Shown here in pieces: positions 41,413-49,442 of a DNA stretch of 64,000 bases. This DNA is from JABFXX01 sp036489755. GTDB taxonomy: Bacteria; Myxococcota_A; Polyangia; Haliangiales; Haliangiaceae. Positions within the stretch are counted from its first letter, which is position 1, and the number at the start of each line of letters is the position of its first letter. The notes under the pieces were generated by a model. That model searched no databases, was not told the DNA's origin, and saw only the letters and a program-made list of their open reading frames with translations. Where the stretch lies: assembly GCA_036489755.1 (NCBI GenBank), contig DASXFD010000025.1:1-64000 (forward strand), given 5' to 3'. A program made the translations under genes and the position numbers.

Positions 41413-43572
41413 ATGCTGCCCGAGCCCACGACGCGGTCCACGACCGAATCCACGCAGCCAAACGCGGCCATGCAGGCGGACGCGGAGTCCTCGAGCGCGG
41501 GCGCGCCGAGCACGCAGTTCCACTCGAGCGGTCCCAAGCCGCCGCCGAGCGGCAACTTCAACGAGCACCCGGGCCGCTCGCCGTCGGATCAGGCGTTCGA
41601 GGATCACGAGCCGCACTGGCGCGTCGTCGCGAAGCGCTACAACGCCGAGCACCCCGAGCACGTCGCGACGTTCAACACGGCGACGAACGACAGCTGCCTC
41701 GTCGACGGCGTGCTCGATCTGCCGCGCGTGATCGCGTTCCAGCGCCGCCACGGTTTGCGCCAGGACGGCATGGTCGGCCCGCACACCGTGAACTCCGCGC
41801 ATCGCACATCGCGCGCGCCGCATCACGTCGCGGTCGCGACCGCGGCGCCGGCGGAGCATCACGCCGAAGCGCCGCAACACGCGGCGAGCAAGACGGTCGG
41901 CACGCCGAGCGCCGAGGGCAAAGCCGAGGCGATGAAGATGTTCGAAGAGGTCAACGGCAAGCCGGGCGAGCCGTCGCCGACGACGCCATCGGGCGCGCCG
42001 GTCGCCGCGTCGGTCGCGGGGACGCCACCGGCGGCTGCGACGGCACCGGCTGTGGCGACGAGCGCCGCGCCGAAGACGGTCGGCACGCCGCGCCCCGAAG
42101 GCAAAGCCGAGGCGATGAAGCTGTTCGAGGAGGTCAACGGCAAGCCCGGCGAGCCGTCGCCGACGACGCCGTCGGGCGCGCCGGTCGCGAGCGCGCAGAC
42201 CTCGGCCGCGGTCGCGTCGAGCGCACCGAAGACGGTCGGCACGCCGAGCCCCGAAGGCAAAGCGGAGGCGATGAAGCTGTTCGAAGAGGTCAACGGCAAG
42301 CCGGGCGAAGCGTCGCCGACGACGCCGTCGGGCGCACCGATCGCGGGCGCCGAGACCTCGGCCGCGCTGCCCGCGGCAGCCGCTGCGACCGCGCCGAAAA
42401 CCGTCGGCACGCCGAGCCCCGAAGGCAAAGCCGAGGCGATGAAGCTGTTCGCGGAGGTCAACGGCGGTCCCGGTCAACCGGCGCCCGCGACCGCGCCGAA
42501 AACCGTCGGCACGCCGAGCCCCGAAGGCAAAGCGGAGGCGATGAAGTTGTTCGAAGAGGTCAACGGCGGTCCTGGTCAGCCGGCGCCCGCGGCGACGCCG
42601 AAGACGGTCGGCACGCCGAGCCCCGAAGGCAAAGCGGAAGCGATGAAGCTGTTCGCGGAGGTCAACGGCGGTCCTGGCCAACCGTCGCCGACGACGCCGT
42701 CCGGTGCGCCGCTGCCACCTGCCGCGACCGCGGCGGCACCCGCACCGCACGAGCCGCCGCACGACGTGCCGTCGGTGCCCGAGCAAGCGGCGCCGAAATC
42801 CAAGGAGCCCGAGGCCGCGGCTCCGCACCCGGCGGGTGAAGCGGCGGCTGCAGGCGCGCCGCACGCCGAGGCTCCCGCGAAGCCCGCTGCGGGCGGCATG
42901 CAGCCATGGGATCAACCGAACGCCGAGGGCAAGTTCACCGGCGAGCACGCGCTGCACATCTCGCACATCTCGCGCGCGCAGGTGTACCAGGCGATCACCG
43001 ACGTCGCGCCGGGCTACTCGCACGACTTCAAGGTGATGATGGTCGGTCACTCGTGGATCGAGCAGCACGGCAGCGCGGTCAACAACAACTACATGGGCGT
43101 CGAGTTCGCGAACCCGAACAAGCCCGGCGATCAGGCGTACACGCACGTGCGGACATCGACGATCATCACGCGCAAGCAGTACGACGCGAACCCGAGCAAG
43201 TACGCGGACTGGAAAGTCGGCACGGCCGGCCGCACCACGATCCAGGAGCAGCTCGATCGCAACGAGCAGATGATCTACTGCACCGAGATGCGCAACCGGC
43301 CTGCCTATCAGAATCTCGATACGGCGTCGGTCGCGTTCGTGCATCAGGTGCAGCGCCGCATCGAAGCGCTGCAGAACTCGGCGAAGCCCGAGCATCAGAA
43401 GCTCGCCGCCGACGCGCTCGCCGGCGATGAGAACGCGTACGCGCAGGTGATGACGATCCGCGATCGCTCGATCGGCATCGCGCCGTACAACCCCGACGGC
43501 GGCTATCCCGCGCGCGTGATCGCCGGCATCAACGCGGCGCGCGCCGACAGCTCGCTGACGTCGCTGCAGTAA
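41413..43572 (+). CDS. Tandem-repeat protein with peptidoglycan-binding and glucosaminidase-like domains
   Basis: 719 residues without a signal peptide. Residues about 75-130 look like a peptidoglycan-binding domain (LPRVIAFQRRHGLRQDGMVGPHTVNSA). Six copies of the motif KTVGTPSPEGKAEAMKLFEE plus VNGKPGEPSPTTPSGAP start at residues 160, 221, 273, 329, 363 and 397, separated by Ala/Thr/Pro linkers. An Ala/Pro-rich hinge leads to a C-terminal domain (about 500-719) containing VMMVGHSWIEQHGSAVNNNYMGVEFANP, which recalls lysozyme-like glucosaminidases (a Glu in the helix, then N-N-MG). The lack of a Sec signal suggests delivery by another route, such as a contractile injection system, or release on lysis; that is inference. 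Confidence 0.72.
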   Translation: MLPEPTTRSTTESTQPNAAMQADAESSSAGAPSTQFHSSGPKPPPSGNFNEHPGRSPSDQAFEDHEPHWRVVAKRYNAEHPEHVATFNTATNDSCLVDGVLDLPRVIAFQRRHGLRQDGMVGPHTVNSAHRTSRAPHHVAVATAAPAEHHAEAPQHAASKTVGTPSAEGKAEAMKMFEEVNGKPGEPSPTTPSGAPVAASVAGTPPAAATAPAVATSAAPKTVGTPRPEGKAEAMKLFEEVNGKPGEPSPTTPSGAPVASAQTSAAVASSAPKTVGTPSPEGKAEAMKLFEEVNGKPGEASPTTPSGAPIAGAETSAALPAAAAATAPKTVGTPSPEGKAEAMKLFAEVNGGPGQPAPATAPKTVGTPSPEGKAEAMKLFEEVNGGPGQPAPAATPKTVGTPSPEGKAEAMKLFAEVNGGPGQPSPTTPSGAPLPPAATAAAPAPHEPPHDVPSVPEQAAPKSKEPEAAAPHPAGEAAAAGAPHAEAPAKPAAGGMQPWDQPNAEGKFTGEHALHISHISRAQVYQAITDVAPGYSHDFKVMMVGHSWIEQHGSAVNNNYMGVEFANPNKPGDQAYTHVRTSTIITRKQYDANPSKYADWKVGTAGRTTIQEQLDRNEQMIYCTEMRNRPAYQNLDTASVAFVHQVQRRIEALQNSAKPEHQKLAADALAGDENAYAQVMTIRDRSIGIAPYNPDGGYPARVIAGINAARADSSLTSLQ
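41890..42714 (+). repeat. Six in-frame coding repeats
   Basis: Units start at 41890, 42073, 42229, 42397, 42499 and 42601, with spacings of 183, 156, 168, 102 and 102 bp. The core (about 75 bp) is nearly identical at the DNA level, including synonymous positions, which indicates recent duplication or gene conversion. The linkers vary and are always a multiple of three. Confidence 0.9.
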
Positions 43573-43604
43573 AGATCGCGGTCGCACGGGCGAACGCGAG
43601 CAGC

Positions 43605-43610
43605 TACAGT
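43605..43610 (+). promoter_or_regulatory. Leaderless -10 box for the 43617 gene
   Basis: TACAGT, 6 nt before the GTG at 43617. Confidence 0.45.
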
Positions 43611-43616
43611 CTCGGC

Positions 43617-43844
43617 GTGAGCCGGCTCGACGACGTGATCGCGCGCCACGCGGAGCGCAAGAAGATGACGTCGCGCAAGGCGACGGTGATCGTCGTCGGC
43701 ATCGTGATCGTGTTGACGATCTTGCTCGAGCTGTTCACCGATCTCGGCACGCCGAAGGCGCCGCCGCCGGGTCCGCCGCCACCGCCGGTGACGCACGTCG
43801 ACGACGTCAAGCTGATGACGCCGCCGGCGCGACACGTGAAGTGA
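43617..43844 (+). CDS. Small single-pass membrane protein with a proline-rich tail
   Basis: 75 residues from GTG. A basic cytoplasmic start (SRLDDVIARHAERKKMTSRK) precedes one membrane helix (ATVIVVGIVIVLTILLELF), then a short outside tail with a proline run (TPKAPPPGPPPPPVTHVDD). No family is recognised. The Pro-rich tail could span or contact the wall. It is followed after 13 bp by the dienelactone hydrolase gene, which has its own -10 box. The start is supported by TACAGT 6 nt upstream. Confidence 0.65.
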   Translation: MSRLDDVIARHAERKKMTSRKATVIVVGIVIVLTILLELFTDLGTPKAPPPGPPPPPVTHVDDVKLMTPPARHVK

Positions 43845-43850
43845 TAGCGT
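43845..43850 (+). promoter_or_regulatory. -10 box for the dienelactone hydrolase gene
   Basis: TAGCGT, 7 nt before the ATG at 43858. Its TAG immediately follows the stop region of the preceding gene. Confidence 0.4.
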
Positions 43851-43857
43851 CGCGGCA

Positions 43858-44649
43858 ATGAAGCTCGCCCTTGTCGTCGCGGTCTCGCTCGCCGCGCTCG
43901 TCGCGCTCGGGCCGCGTGCGCACGCGACCGTCCAGCACAAGCTCGTCGACTACAAGCAAGGCAACGCGGTGCTCGAGGGCTACCTCGCGTGGGACGACGC
44001 GGTCAAAGGCAAGCGGCCCGGCGTGCTCGTGGTGCACGCCTGGATGGGCCTCGACGACAACGCGCGCAAGCGCGCCGACATGCTCGCCGGCCTCGGCTAC
44101 GTCGCGTTCGCCGCCGACATCTACGGCAAGGGCATCCGGCCCAAGACGCGCGAAGCGGCCGGCAAGCTCGCCGGCCAGTACAAGACCGATCGCAAGGCGT
44201 TGCGCGCGCGCGTCGACGCCGCGTTCGACACGATGATCAAGAACCCGATGGTCGACGCGACCAAGACCGGCGCGATCGGCTACTGCTTCGGCGGCACGAC
44301 CGCGCTCGAGCTCGGCCGCAGCGGCGCGAACGTCCAAGGCATCGTCACGTTCCACGCCGGGCTCGACTCGCCGACGCCCGCCGACGGCAAGAACATCAAG
44401 GCGCACGTGCTCGTGCTGCACGGCGCCGCCGATCCGTTCGAGAAAGCCGACGACTTCGCCGCGTTCCAGAAAGAGATGACCGACAGCAAGATCGACTGGC
44501 AGCTCACCGAGTACGGCGGCGCCGTGCACTGCTTCACCGACAGCGGCGCGGGCAGCGATGCGTCGACGGGCTGCGCGTACAATCCACTCGCCGACGCGCG
44601 GTCGTGGCAGGCGATGAAGACGTTCTTCGCGGATCTGTTCGGCAAGTGA
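43858..44649 (+). CDS. Exported dienelactone hydrolase family protein
   Basis: 263 residues. A signal peptide (MKLALVVAVSLAALVALGPRAHA) precedes an alpha/beta hydrolase of the dienelactone hydrolase type. The nucleophile is Cys in GAIGYCFGGTT, the acid Asp in VLHGAADPF and the base His in GGAVHCFTD. VLVVHAWMGLDDNARKRADMLAGLGYVAFAADIYGKG is the typical N-terminal part. It would hydrolyse a lactone or ester in the periplasm; the true substrate is unknown. It is coupled by a GTGA overlap to the thiolase gene, an unusual pairing of an exported and a cytoplasmic enzyme. Confidence 0.88.
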   Translation: MKLALVVAVSLAALVALGPRAHATVQHKLVDYKQGNAVLEGYLAWDDAVKGKRPGVLVVHAWMGLDDNARKRADMLAGLGYVAFAADIYGKGIRPKTREAAGKLAGQYKTDRKALRARVDAAFDTMIKNPMVDATKTGAIGYCFGGTTALELGRSGANVQGIVTFHAGLDSPTPADGKNIKAHVLVLHGAADPFEKADDFAAFQKEMTDSKIDWQLTEYGGAVHCFTDSGAGSDASTGCAYNPLADARSWQAMKTFFADLFGK

Positions 44650-45833
44650 GCACGTACGTTCTAGGCGGCGTCCAGACGGACTTCGCGCGGCATCTCTCGC
44701 GCGAGGGCAAGGAGCTCGTCGATCTGTTCGGCGAGCTCGTCGACGGCGCGCTTGCCGCGGCGCGCATCGCTGCGAGCGACGTCGGCACGATCCACGTCGG
44801 CAACGCGTTCGGCGAATTGTTCGCGGCGCAGGGCCATCTCGGCGCGATGGCGGCGACCGCGCGGCCGGCCCTCTGGGGCGTCCCCGCAAGCCGGCACGAA
44901 GCGGCGTGCGCGTCGGGCTCGGCGGCGATCCTGGCGGCGATGGCCGAGCTCGCGGCGGGCATGTACGACGTCGCACTCGTCGTCGGCGTCGAGCAAGAGC
45001 GCAACGTGCCGGGCGAGCAAGCGGCGCAGCATCTCGCTGCCGCGGGCTGGGCCGGCCACGAAGGCGATGGCGCGCGCTACTTCTGGCCGCACGCGTTCGC
45101 GCACATCGCCGACGTCTACGCCGAGCGCCACGGGCTCGAGCGCGCGCACCTCGACGCGATCTCCGCGAAGGCGTTCGCCAACGCGAAGGACAACCCGCTC
45201 GCGCAGACGCGCGCGTGGTCGGGCGGCGGGCCGAATGAGATCGTCGAAGGCCGGCTGCACCGCAGCGACTGCGCGCAAGTCACCGACGGCGGCGCCGCGC
45301 TCGTGCTCGCGTCGCCGAGGTTCGCGGAGGCGTGGGCCGGCACGCGCGGCGAGTCACTCGCGAAGCTGCCGCGCATCGTCGGCTGGGGCCACCGCAGCGT
45401 CGGCTTGCCGCTCGCGCCGAAGCTCGAGCGCAGCGCGCGGGGCGGCCTCATGTTCCCGCACGTCGCGCAGGTCGCCGACGACGCGCGGCGTCGCGCGAGC
45501 ACGCCGCTCGATGCGATCCGCGCGTTCGAGGTCCACGACTGCTTCACGATCACCGAGTACCTGGCGATCGAGCATCTGGGCCTCGGCGATCCGAAGCGCG
45601 CGATCGAAGCGGGCCACACGCAACGCACCGGCAAGACGCCGATCAACGCGAGCGGCGGCCTGATCGGCGGCGGTCATCCCGTCGGCGCGACCGGCGTCCG
45701 CATGGTCGTCGATGCCGCGCGCCAGGTCGCGGGCACCGCCGGTGCGGCGCAGATCGACGGCGCGAATATCGTGCAGACGCTGAACCTCGGCGGCAGCACG
45801 GCGACGGTGGTCAGCTTCATCGTGGCGGCGTGA
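44646..45833 (+). CDS. Thiolase family acetyl-CoA acetyltransferase (SCP2-like)
   Basis: 395 residues from a GTG at 44646 overlapping the hydrolase stop. The acyl-accepting cysteine is in HEAACASGSAAILAAM, and the two C-terminal motifs are present: EVHDCFTITEYLAIEHLG (His) and GGLIGGGHPVGATGVRM (His). These mark the SCP-x/thiolase group that joins or cleaves acyl-CoA chains. The insertion and length fit non-decarboxylating thiolases with a DUF35/OB partner, but no such partner is next door. It is coupled to the GNAT gene by GTGA. Confidence 0.9.
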   Translation: MSTYVLGGVQTDFARHLSREGKELVDLFGELVDGALAAARIAASDVGTIHVGNAFGELFAAQGHLGAMAATARPALWGVPASRHEAACASGSAAILAAMAELAAGMYDVALVVGVEQERNVPGEQAAQHLAAAGWAGHEGDGARYFWPHAFAHIADVYAERHGLERAHLDAISAKAFANAKDNPLAQTRAWSGGGPNEIVEGRLHRSDCAQVTDGGAALVLASPRFAEAWAGTRGESLAKLPRIVGWGHRSVGLPLAPKLERSARGGLMFPHVAQVADDARRRASTPLDAIRAFEVHDCFTITEYLAIEHLGLGDPKRAIEAGHTQRTGKTPINASGGLIGGGHPVGATGVRMVVDAARQVAGTAGAAQIDGANIVQTLNLGGSTATVVSFIVAA

Positions 45834-46321
45834 CGCTCGCGCTTCGCGTGATGACCGAGGTGGATCTGCCGCAGCTCGTCGCGTGGTTTCGCGAGCCGCA
45901 CGTCCACCAATGGTGGCGCGAGACGCCCGATCTCGACGCCGTGCGAGCGAAATATCTCCCGCGGCTACGCGGCGTCGAGCTGGTGAACATGCTGATCGTC
46001 ACCGAGCACGAGCGATCGATCGGATTCGCGCAGTGGTACGAATGGCGCAGCAGCGAGGACCTCGCGTACTACGCGGTCGACGTCGACGAGCTCGGCATCG
46101 ACTACACCATCGGCGAGCCGACCGCGATCGGCCGCGGCGTTGGCACCGAGCTCGTCGCGCGCTTGCTCGACCTGCTGCGGTCGCACTACGTGCTCGGCAC
46201 GCGCGTGAGCGTCACGCCGCACGCGAGCAACGCGGCCTCGCGGCGGATTCTCGAGAAGAACGACTTCGCGTACGTCGAGACTGTCGCGCGCGGCGACGCG
46301 CACTATCGCCGCGCGCTTTGA
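45830..46321 (+). CDS. GNAT acetyltransferase (AAC(6')-like)
   Basis: 163 residues from GTG at 45830, coupled to the thiolase stop. The fold starts LALRVMTEVDLPQLVAWFREPHVHQWWRET, with the WW segment of the AAC(6')/Acetyltransf_8 group. The acetyl-CoA loop is IGRGVGTELVARLLDLL, and SNAASRRILEKNDFAYVETV ends the fold. It would acetylate an amine; aminoglycosides are substrates of relatives but a housekeeping or natural-product amine is equally possible. No resistance claim can be made from sequence. It is the last gene of the hydrolase-thiolase-GNAT unit. Confidence 0.85.
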   Translation: MTLALRVMTEVDLPQLVAWFREPHVHQWWRETPDLDAVRAKYLPRLRGVELVNMLIVTEHERSIGFAQWYEWRSSEDLAYYAVDVDELGIDYTIGEPTAIGRGVGTELVARLLDLLRSHYVLGTRVSVTPHASNAASRRILEKNDFAYVETVARGDAHYRRAL

Positions 46322-46327
46322 TACCGT
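46322..46327 (+). promoter_or_regulatory. Leaderless -10 box for the carotenoid oxygenase
   Basis: TACCGT, 6 nt before the ATG at 46334, starting 1 nt after the GNAT stop. Confidence 0.5.
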
Positions 46328-46333
46328 CACCCG

Positions 46334-47782
46334 ATGCAGGTTCGTGAAGTCGGGCGCGTCGCGAATCGGTTGCCGGCCGACGACGATCATCCGTATCGCA
46401 CCGGCGCCTGGCGGCCGACGTTCGTCGAGTACGACGCCGACGACCTCGACGTGATCGAAGGCGCGATTCCAGCCGAGCTCGCCGGCACGTACCTGCGCAA
46501 CACCGAGAACCCGGTGATGCCCGCGATCGGTCGCTACCATCCGTTCGACGGCGACGGCATGGTGCACGCGATCACGTTCGCCGAGGGTCGCGCGCGCTAT
46601 CGCAATCGCTTCGTGCGTACGGCCGGGCTCGCCGCGGAGCTCGAGGCGGGCGCGCCGCAATGGGCCGGCATCATCGAGTCGCCGAAGAAGTCGCTCTGCG
46701 ACGGCTGGGGCGCGCGCGGTCGCATGAAGGACGCGTCGTCGACGGACGTCGTCGTGCACGATGGCCACGCAATCACGACGTTCTATCAGTGTGGCGACGC
46801 GTACCGCATGGATCCGGCGACGCTCGAGCAGCGTGGCCGTGCGTCGTGGGTGCCGAGCGGTGGCATCTCGGCGCATCCGAAGGTCGATCCGGCGCGGCGC
46901 GACGAGCTGTTGTTCTTCAACTACGGCACAGACGCTCCATACATGCACTACGGCGTCGCGCGCGGCGGCGCGCTCGCGCATTACCAGCCGATCGCGCTGC
47001 CCGGACCGCGGCTGCCGCACGACATGGCGATGTCGGCGAGCTACAGCGTGCTGTGCGACTTCCCGCTGTTCTGGAATCCCGAGCTGCTCGCACAGGGCTC
47101 GTATCGTCCGATGTGGCGGCCCGATCTGCCATCGCGCTTCGCGGTCGTCCCGCGCTACGGCGGTGACGTGCGCTGGTTCGAGGCCGCACCGACGTTCGTG
47201 TTGCACTTCATCAACGCGTTCGAGGACGGCAGCGAGCTCGTCGTCGACGGTTACTTCCAGCGCGATCCGCTGCCCGTGCCGGATCCGGCCGACGGGCCGT
47301 GGGCCATGGTCAAGAAGATGGTCGACATGCACGCGTTCGGCACGAGGCCCCACCGGTGGCGCTTCGATCTCGCGACCGGTCGTGCGCGCGAGGAGCAACT
47401 GTTCGACGACGTCAGCGAGTTCCCGTCGATCGCGCACGCGATTCCCGGCAAGCGCCACCGTTACGTGTGGTCGATGACCGCGCCGACCGGCTGGTTCTTG
47501 TTCGACGGCATCGTGCGCTACGACCTGGAGACCGGCGCGACCCAGCGCTATCGCTTTCCCGACGGCGTCTTCGCGAGCGAGTCGCCGATGGCGCCGGCGG
47601 GCACGCGCGAAGACGACGGCTGGCTCGTCACGTTCACGACCGATGCGGCGCGCGATCGCTCGGAGTGCCAGCTGTTCGATGCGGCGCACGTCGACGCCGG
47701 GCCGATCGCGCGCATCGCGTTGCCGGCGCGGATCGCGACCGGCACGCACGCGTGCTGGTCGCCTGCTACGCTCTCGCGGTGA
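46334..47782 (+). CDS. Carotenoid cleavage oxygenase family protein
   Basis: 482 residues of the seven-bladed RPE65/apocarotenoid oxygenase fold. The four iron-binding histidines are visible: His181 (GISAHPKVD), His229 (GPRLPHDMAMS), His291 (TFVLHFINAFEDG) and His472 (ATGTHACW). The start GTYLRNTENPVMPAIGRYHPFDGDGMVHAI is the family N-terminal pattern. It would cleave a carotenoid, apocarotenoid or phenylpropene-like double bond with O2. It is soluble and probably touches the inner membrane. Its stop overlaps the AAA ATPase start by GTGA, a coupling not obvious from function. Confidence 0.92.
   Translation: MQVREVGRVANRLPADDDHPYRTGAWRPTFVEYDADDLDVIEGAIPAELAGTYLRNTENPVMPAIGRYHPFDGDGMVHAITFAEGRARYRNRFVRTAGLAAELEAGAPQWAGIIESPKKSLCDGWGARGRMKDASSTDVVVHDGHAITTFYQCGDAYRMDPATLEQRGRASWVPSGGISAHPKVDPARRDELLFFNYGTDAPYMHYGVARGGALAHYQPIALPGPRLPHDMAMSASYSVLCDFPLFWNPELLAQGSYRPMWRPDLPSRFAVVPRYGGDVRWFEAAPTFVLHFINAFEDGSELVVDGYFQRDPLPVPDPADGPWAMVKKMVDMHAFGTRPHRWRFDLATGRAREEQLFDDVSEFPSIAHAIPGKRHRYVWSMTAPTGWFLFDGIVRYDLETGATQRYRFPDGVFASESPMAPAGTREDDGWLVTFTTDAARDRSECQLFDAAHVDAGPIARIALPARIATGTHACWSPATLSR
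47767..47772 (+). promoter_or_regulatory. Internal leaderless -10 box for the AAA gene
   Basis: TACGCT, 6 nt before the GTG at 47779, inside the last codons of the carotenoid oxygenase. It would let the AAA gene be expressed separately as well as by coupling. Confidence 0.4.
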
Positions 47783-49002
47783 ACGAGCTGTCATCACTAC
47801 TCGACGAAGCGTTGCGTCATCCATCGCCGGGCTACGCGCTCGGCAAGCGGCTCGCGGAGCGGTTTCCCGAGCGCGCTCTCGTCGAGCTCGAGGACGGGCT
47901 ATTCAGAACGTGGACGTTCAAACGAGACGGTCACTGCACGATCGCAGTACGCGCGGACGTCCACAGCCAGTACACGAGCGGATGGCGCGCGGACGGCACG
48001 ACGTGGACGCAGCCGCGGTGCGAGGCGTCGACGGTGACGTGGCGCGAGACCGCGTTCGACGTGTTCTACCTATCGTGGCCTAGCGAGTTCGGCAGAGACA
48101 AGACGCGCGCGTTCGTGCTCGGCCCGACCCGCGCCGAGGTGATCGCGTTCGTCGATGCCGTGTGTCGCTGGAGCCACGACGTCCGCGGCGAGATCCTCGT
48201 CTACAACGGCAACTGCTTCTCGAAGGACCAGCAGCTGTTCGAGGCGATCCGCGGCGCCAGCTTCGACGATCTCGTGCTCGAAGGCACGTTGAAGGATCAG
48301 ATCCGCGACGACTTCACGCAGTTCTTGCAGTCGCGTGCGGCGTACGAAGCGTACGGCGTGCCGTGGAAACGCGGCGCGCTGCTGCTCGGCCCGCCTGGAA
48401 ACGGCAAGACGCTGTGTGTGAAGGCGCTCGTGCACGCGCTCGGCGTGCCGTGCTTGTACGTGCAGAGCTTTCAGGCACAGCATTCTCCGGCGGAACGGGG
48501 CATTCGCGCGGTGTTCGAGCGCGCGCGTGAGACCACGCCGTGCATCGTCGTGCTCGAGGACATCGACGCGCTGCTCGTGCCGGGCAGCCAGTCGGCGTTC
48601 TTGAACGAGCTCGACGGCTTCGCGAGCAACGCCGGCGTGATCACGCTCGCGACCACCAACCACGCCGAGCGGCTCGATCCGTCGATCCTCGACCGACCGA
48701 GCCGCTTCGACCGCAAGTACCACTTCGAGCTGCCCGGCGAGCGCGCGCGCGCCGCGTACGTCGCGCTGTGGAACGCGCGGCTCGAACCGGCGCTCCGGCT
48801 GTCGGCGGAAGACGCAGCCGAGCTGGTGAGCGCGACGGCCGCGTTCTCGTTCGCGTATGTTCAGGAAGTCTTCTTGTCGTCGATGATGCGCTGGATGACC
48901 ACGCGCGACGACGGCGGCATCGCACGCGTCGCGACCGAGCAAGTCGAGCTGCTTCGCGCTCAGATGACGACGACCAAGCGCGAGCTCACGCCTCGGTCGT
49001 GA
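47779..49002 (+). CDS. AAA+ ATPase
   Basis: 407 residues. The N-terminal ~180 residues are a specific domain without a clear match. The AAA module follows: Walker A LLGPPGNGKTLC (residues 204-211 for the P-loop), Walker B CIVVLEDIDALL, sensor 1 ITLATTNHAERLDPSI and the arginine-finger region LDRPSRFDRKYHF. It resembles BCS1/FtsH-type single-ring AAA proteins that remodel proteins. It has no membrane segment. The substrate is unknown; the neighbour is a carotenoid oxygenase. The 3' end overlaps the convergent GFA gene by 17 bp. Confidence 0.88.
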   Translation: MNELSSLLDEALRHPSPGYALGKRLAERFPERALVELEDGLFRTWTFKRDGHCTIAVRADVHSQYTSGWRADGTTWTQPRCEASTVTWRETAFDVFYLSWPSEFGRDKTRAFVLGPTRAEVIAFVDAVCRWSHDVRGEILVYNGNCFSKDQQLFEAIRGASFDDLVLEGTLKDQIRDDFTQFLQSRAAYEAYGVPWKRGALLLGPPGNGKTLCVKALVHALGVPCLYVQSFQAQHSPAERGIRAVFERARETTPCIVVLEDIDALLVPGSQSAFLNELDGFASNAGVITLATTNHAERLDPSILDRPSRFDRKYHFELPGERARAAYVALWNARLEPALRLSAEDAAELVSATAAFSFAYVQEVFLSSMMRWMTTRDDGGIARVATEQVELLRAQMTTTKRELTPRS

Positions 49003-49399
49003 TCGTCGGCCACGGCTTCGATGCGATGCCGGCCTGCCAGTTGTCGTGGCGGCCATCCCAGTGCCCGATCACGAGCATGCCCGGATCGACGTCGTCGAGG
49101 CAGTTGACGTTGATCGACGCGAAGTCGCCGCCGAGCTTGTCGAGGTGGCCGCGCAGGAACGGGTGCGCGCCGCAGGTCTTGCAGAAGTACCGCTTGCACG
49201 CGATCCGGCCGCCCCATTCGTAGACCGCGAGGTTCGCTTCGCCGGCGAGCACGCGCAGCTCGTTCGGCTTGCAGTGCTTGCCGATCAAGCCGAGCTTCTG
49301 ACAGACGGTGCAGTTGCAACGGGTCGCGCCGGTCGACAGCTCGAGGTCGGCCTCGAAGCGAACCGCCCCGCAATGGCAGCTTCCTTGGTGAGTCTTCAT
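48986..49399 (-). CDS. GFA (glutathione-dependent formaldehyde-activating enzyme) family protein
   Basis: 137 residues of the Mss4-like zinc fold. The cysteine pattern is GSCHCGAVRF (8, 10), TRCNCTVCQKLG (28, 30, 33) and KRYFCKTCGAHP (73, 76), as in GFA/CENP-V proteins that bind two zincs. It may add glutathione to formaldehyde or bind another thiol adduct; many members have no proven activity. It stands behind a TAATCT box 6 nt upstream and a TGACA-N6-TGTCA dyad, so expression is probably regulated. Confidence 0.9.
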   Translation of the reverse strand: MKTHQGSCHCGAVRFEADLELSTGATRCNCTVCQKLGLIGKHCKPNELRVLAGEANLAVYEWGGRIACKRYFCKTCGAHPFLRGHLDKLGGDFASINVNCLDDVDPGMLVIGHWDGRHDNWQAGIASKPWPTITTEA

Positions 49400-49405
49400 A
49401 CCGGC

Positions 49406-49438
49406 AGATTAGCGGCCGGTATTGACAACATTATGTCA
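49406..49438 (-). promoter_or_regulatory. Leaderless -10 and dyad operator of the GFA gene
   Basis: TAATCT (49406-49411) lies 6 nt before the ATG at 49399. Upstream, TGACA-N6-TGTCA (49423-49438) is an AT-richer inverted repeat at about the -35 position, suitable as a binding site for a dimeric regulator. Confidence 0.5.
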
Positions 49439-49442
49439 GGTT

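Noticed and set aside
41890..42714. Regularly spaced repeats as a CRISPR array
   Set aside because: The units are in frame within a long protein, have unequal spacing and no spacer diversity of CRISPR type; no cas genes.
41161..43587. 808-codon minus-strand frame opposite the repeat protein
   Set aside because: Its repeats are the antisense of the coding repeats; low-complexity Arg-rich translation, no start signal.
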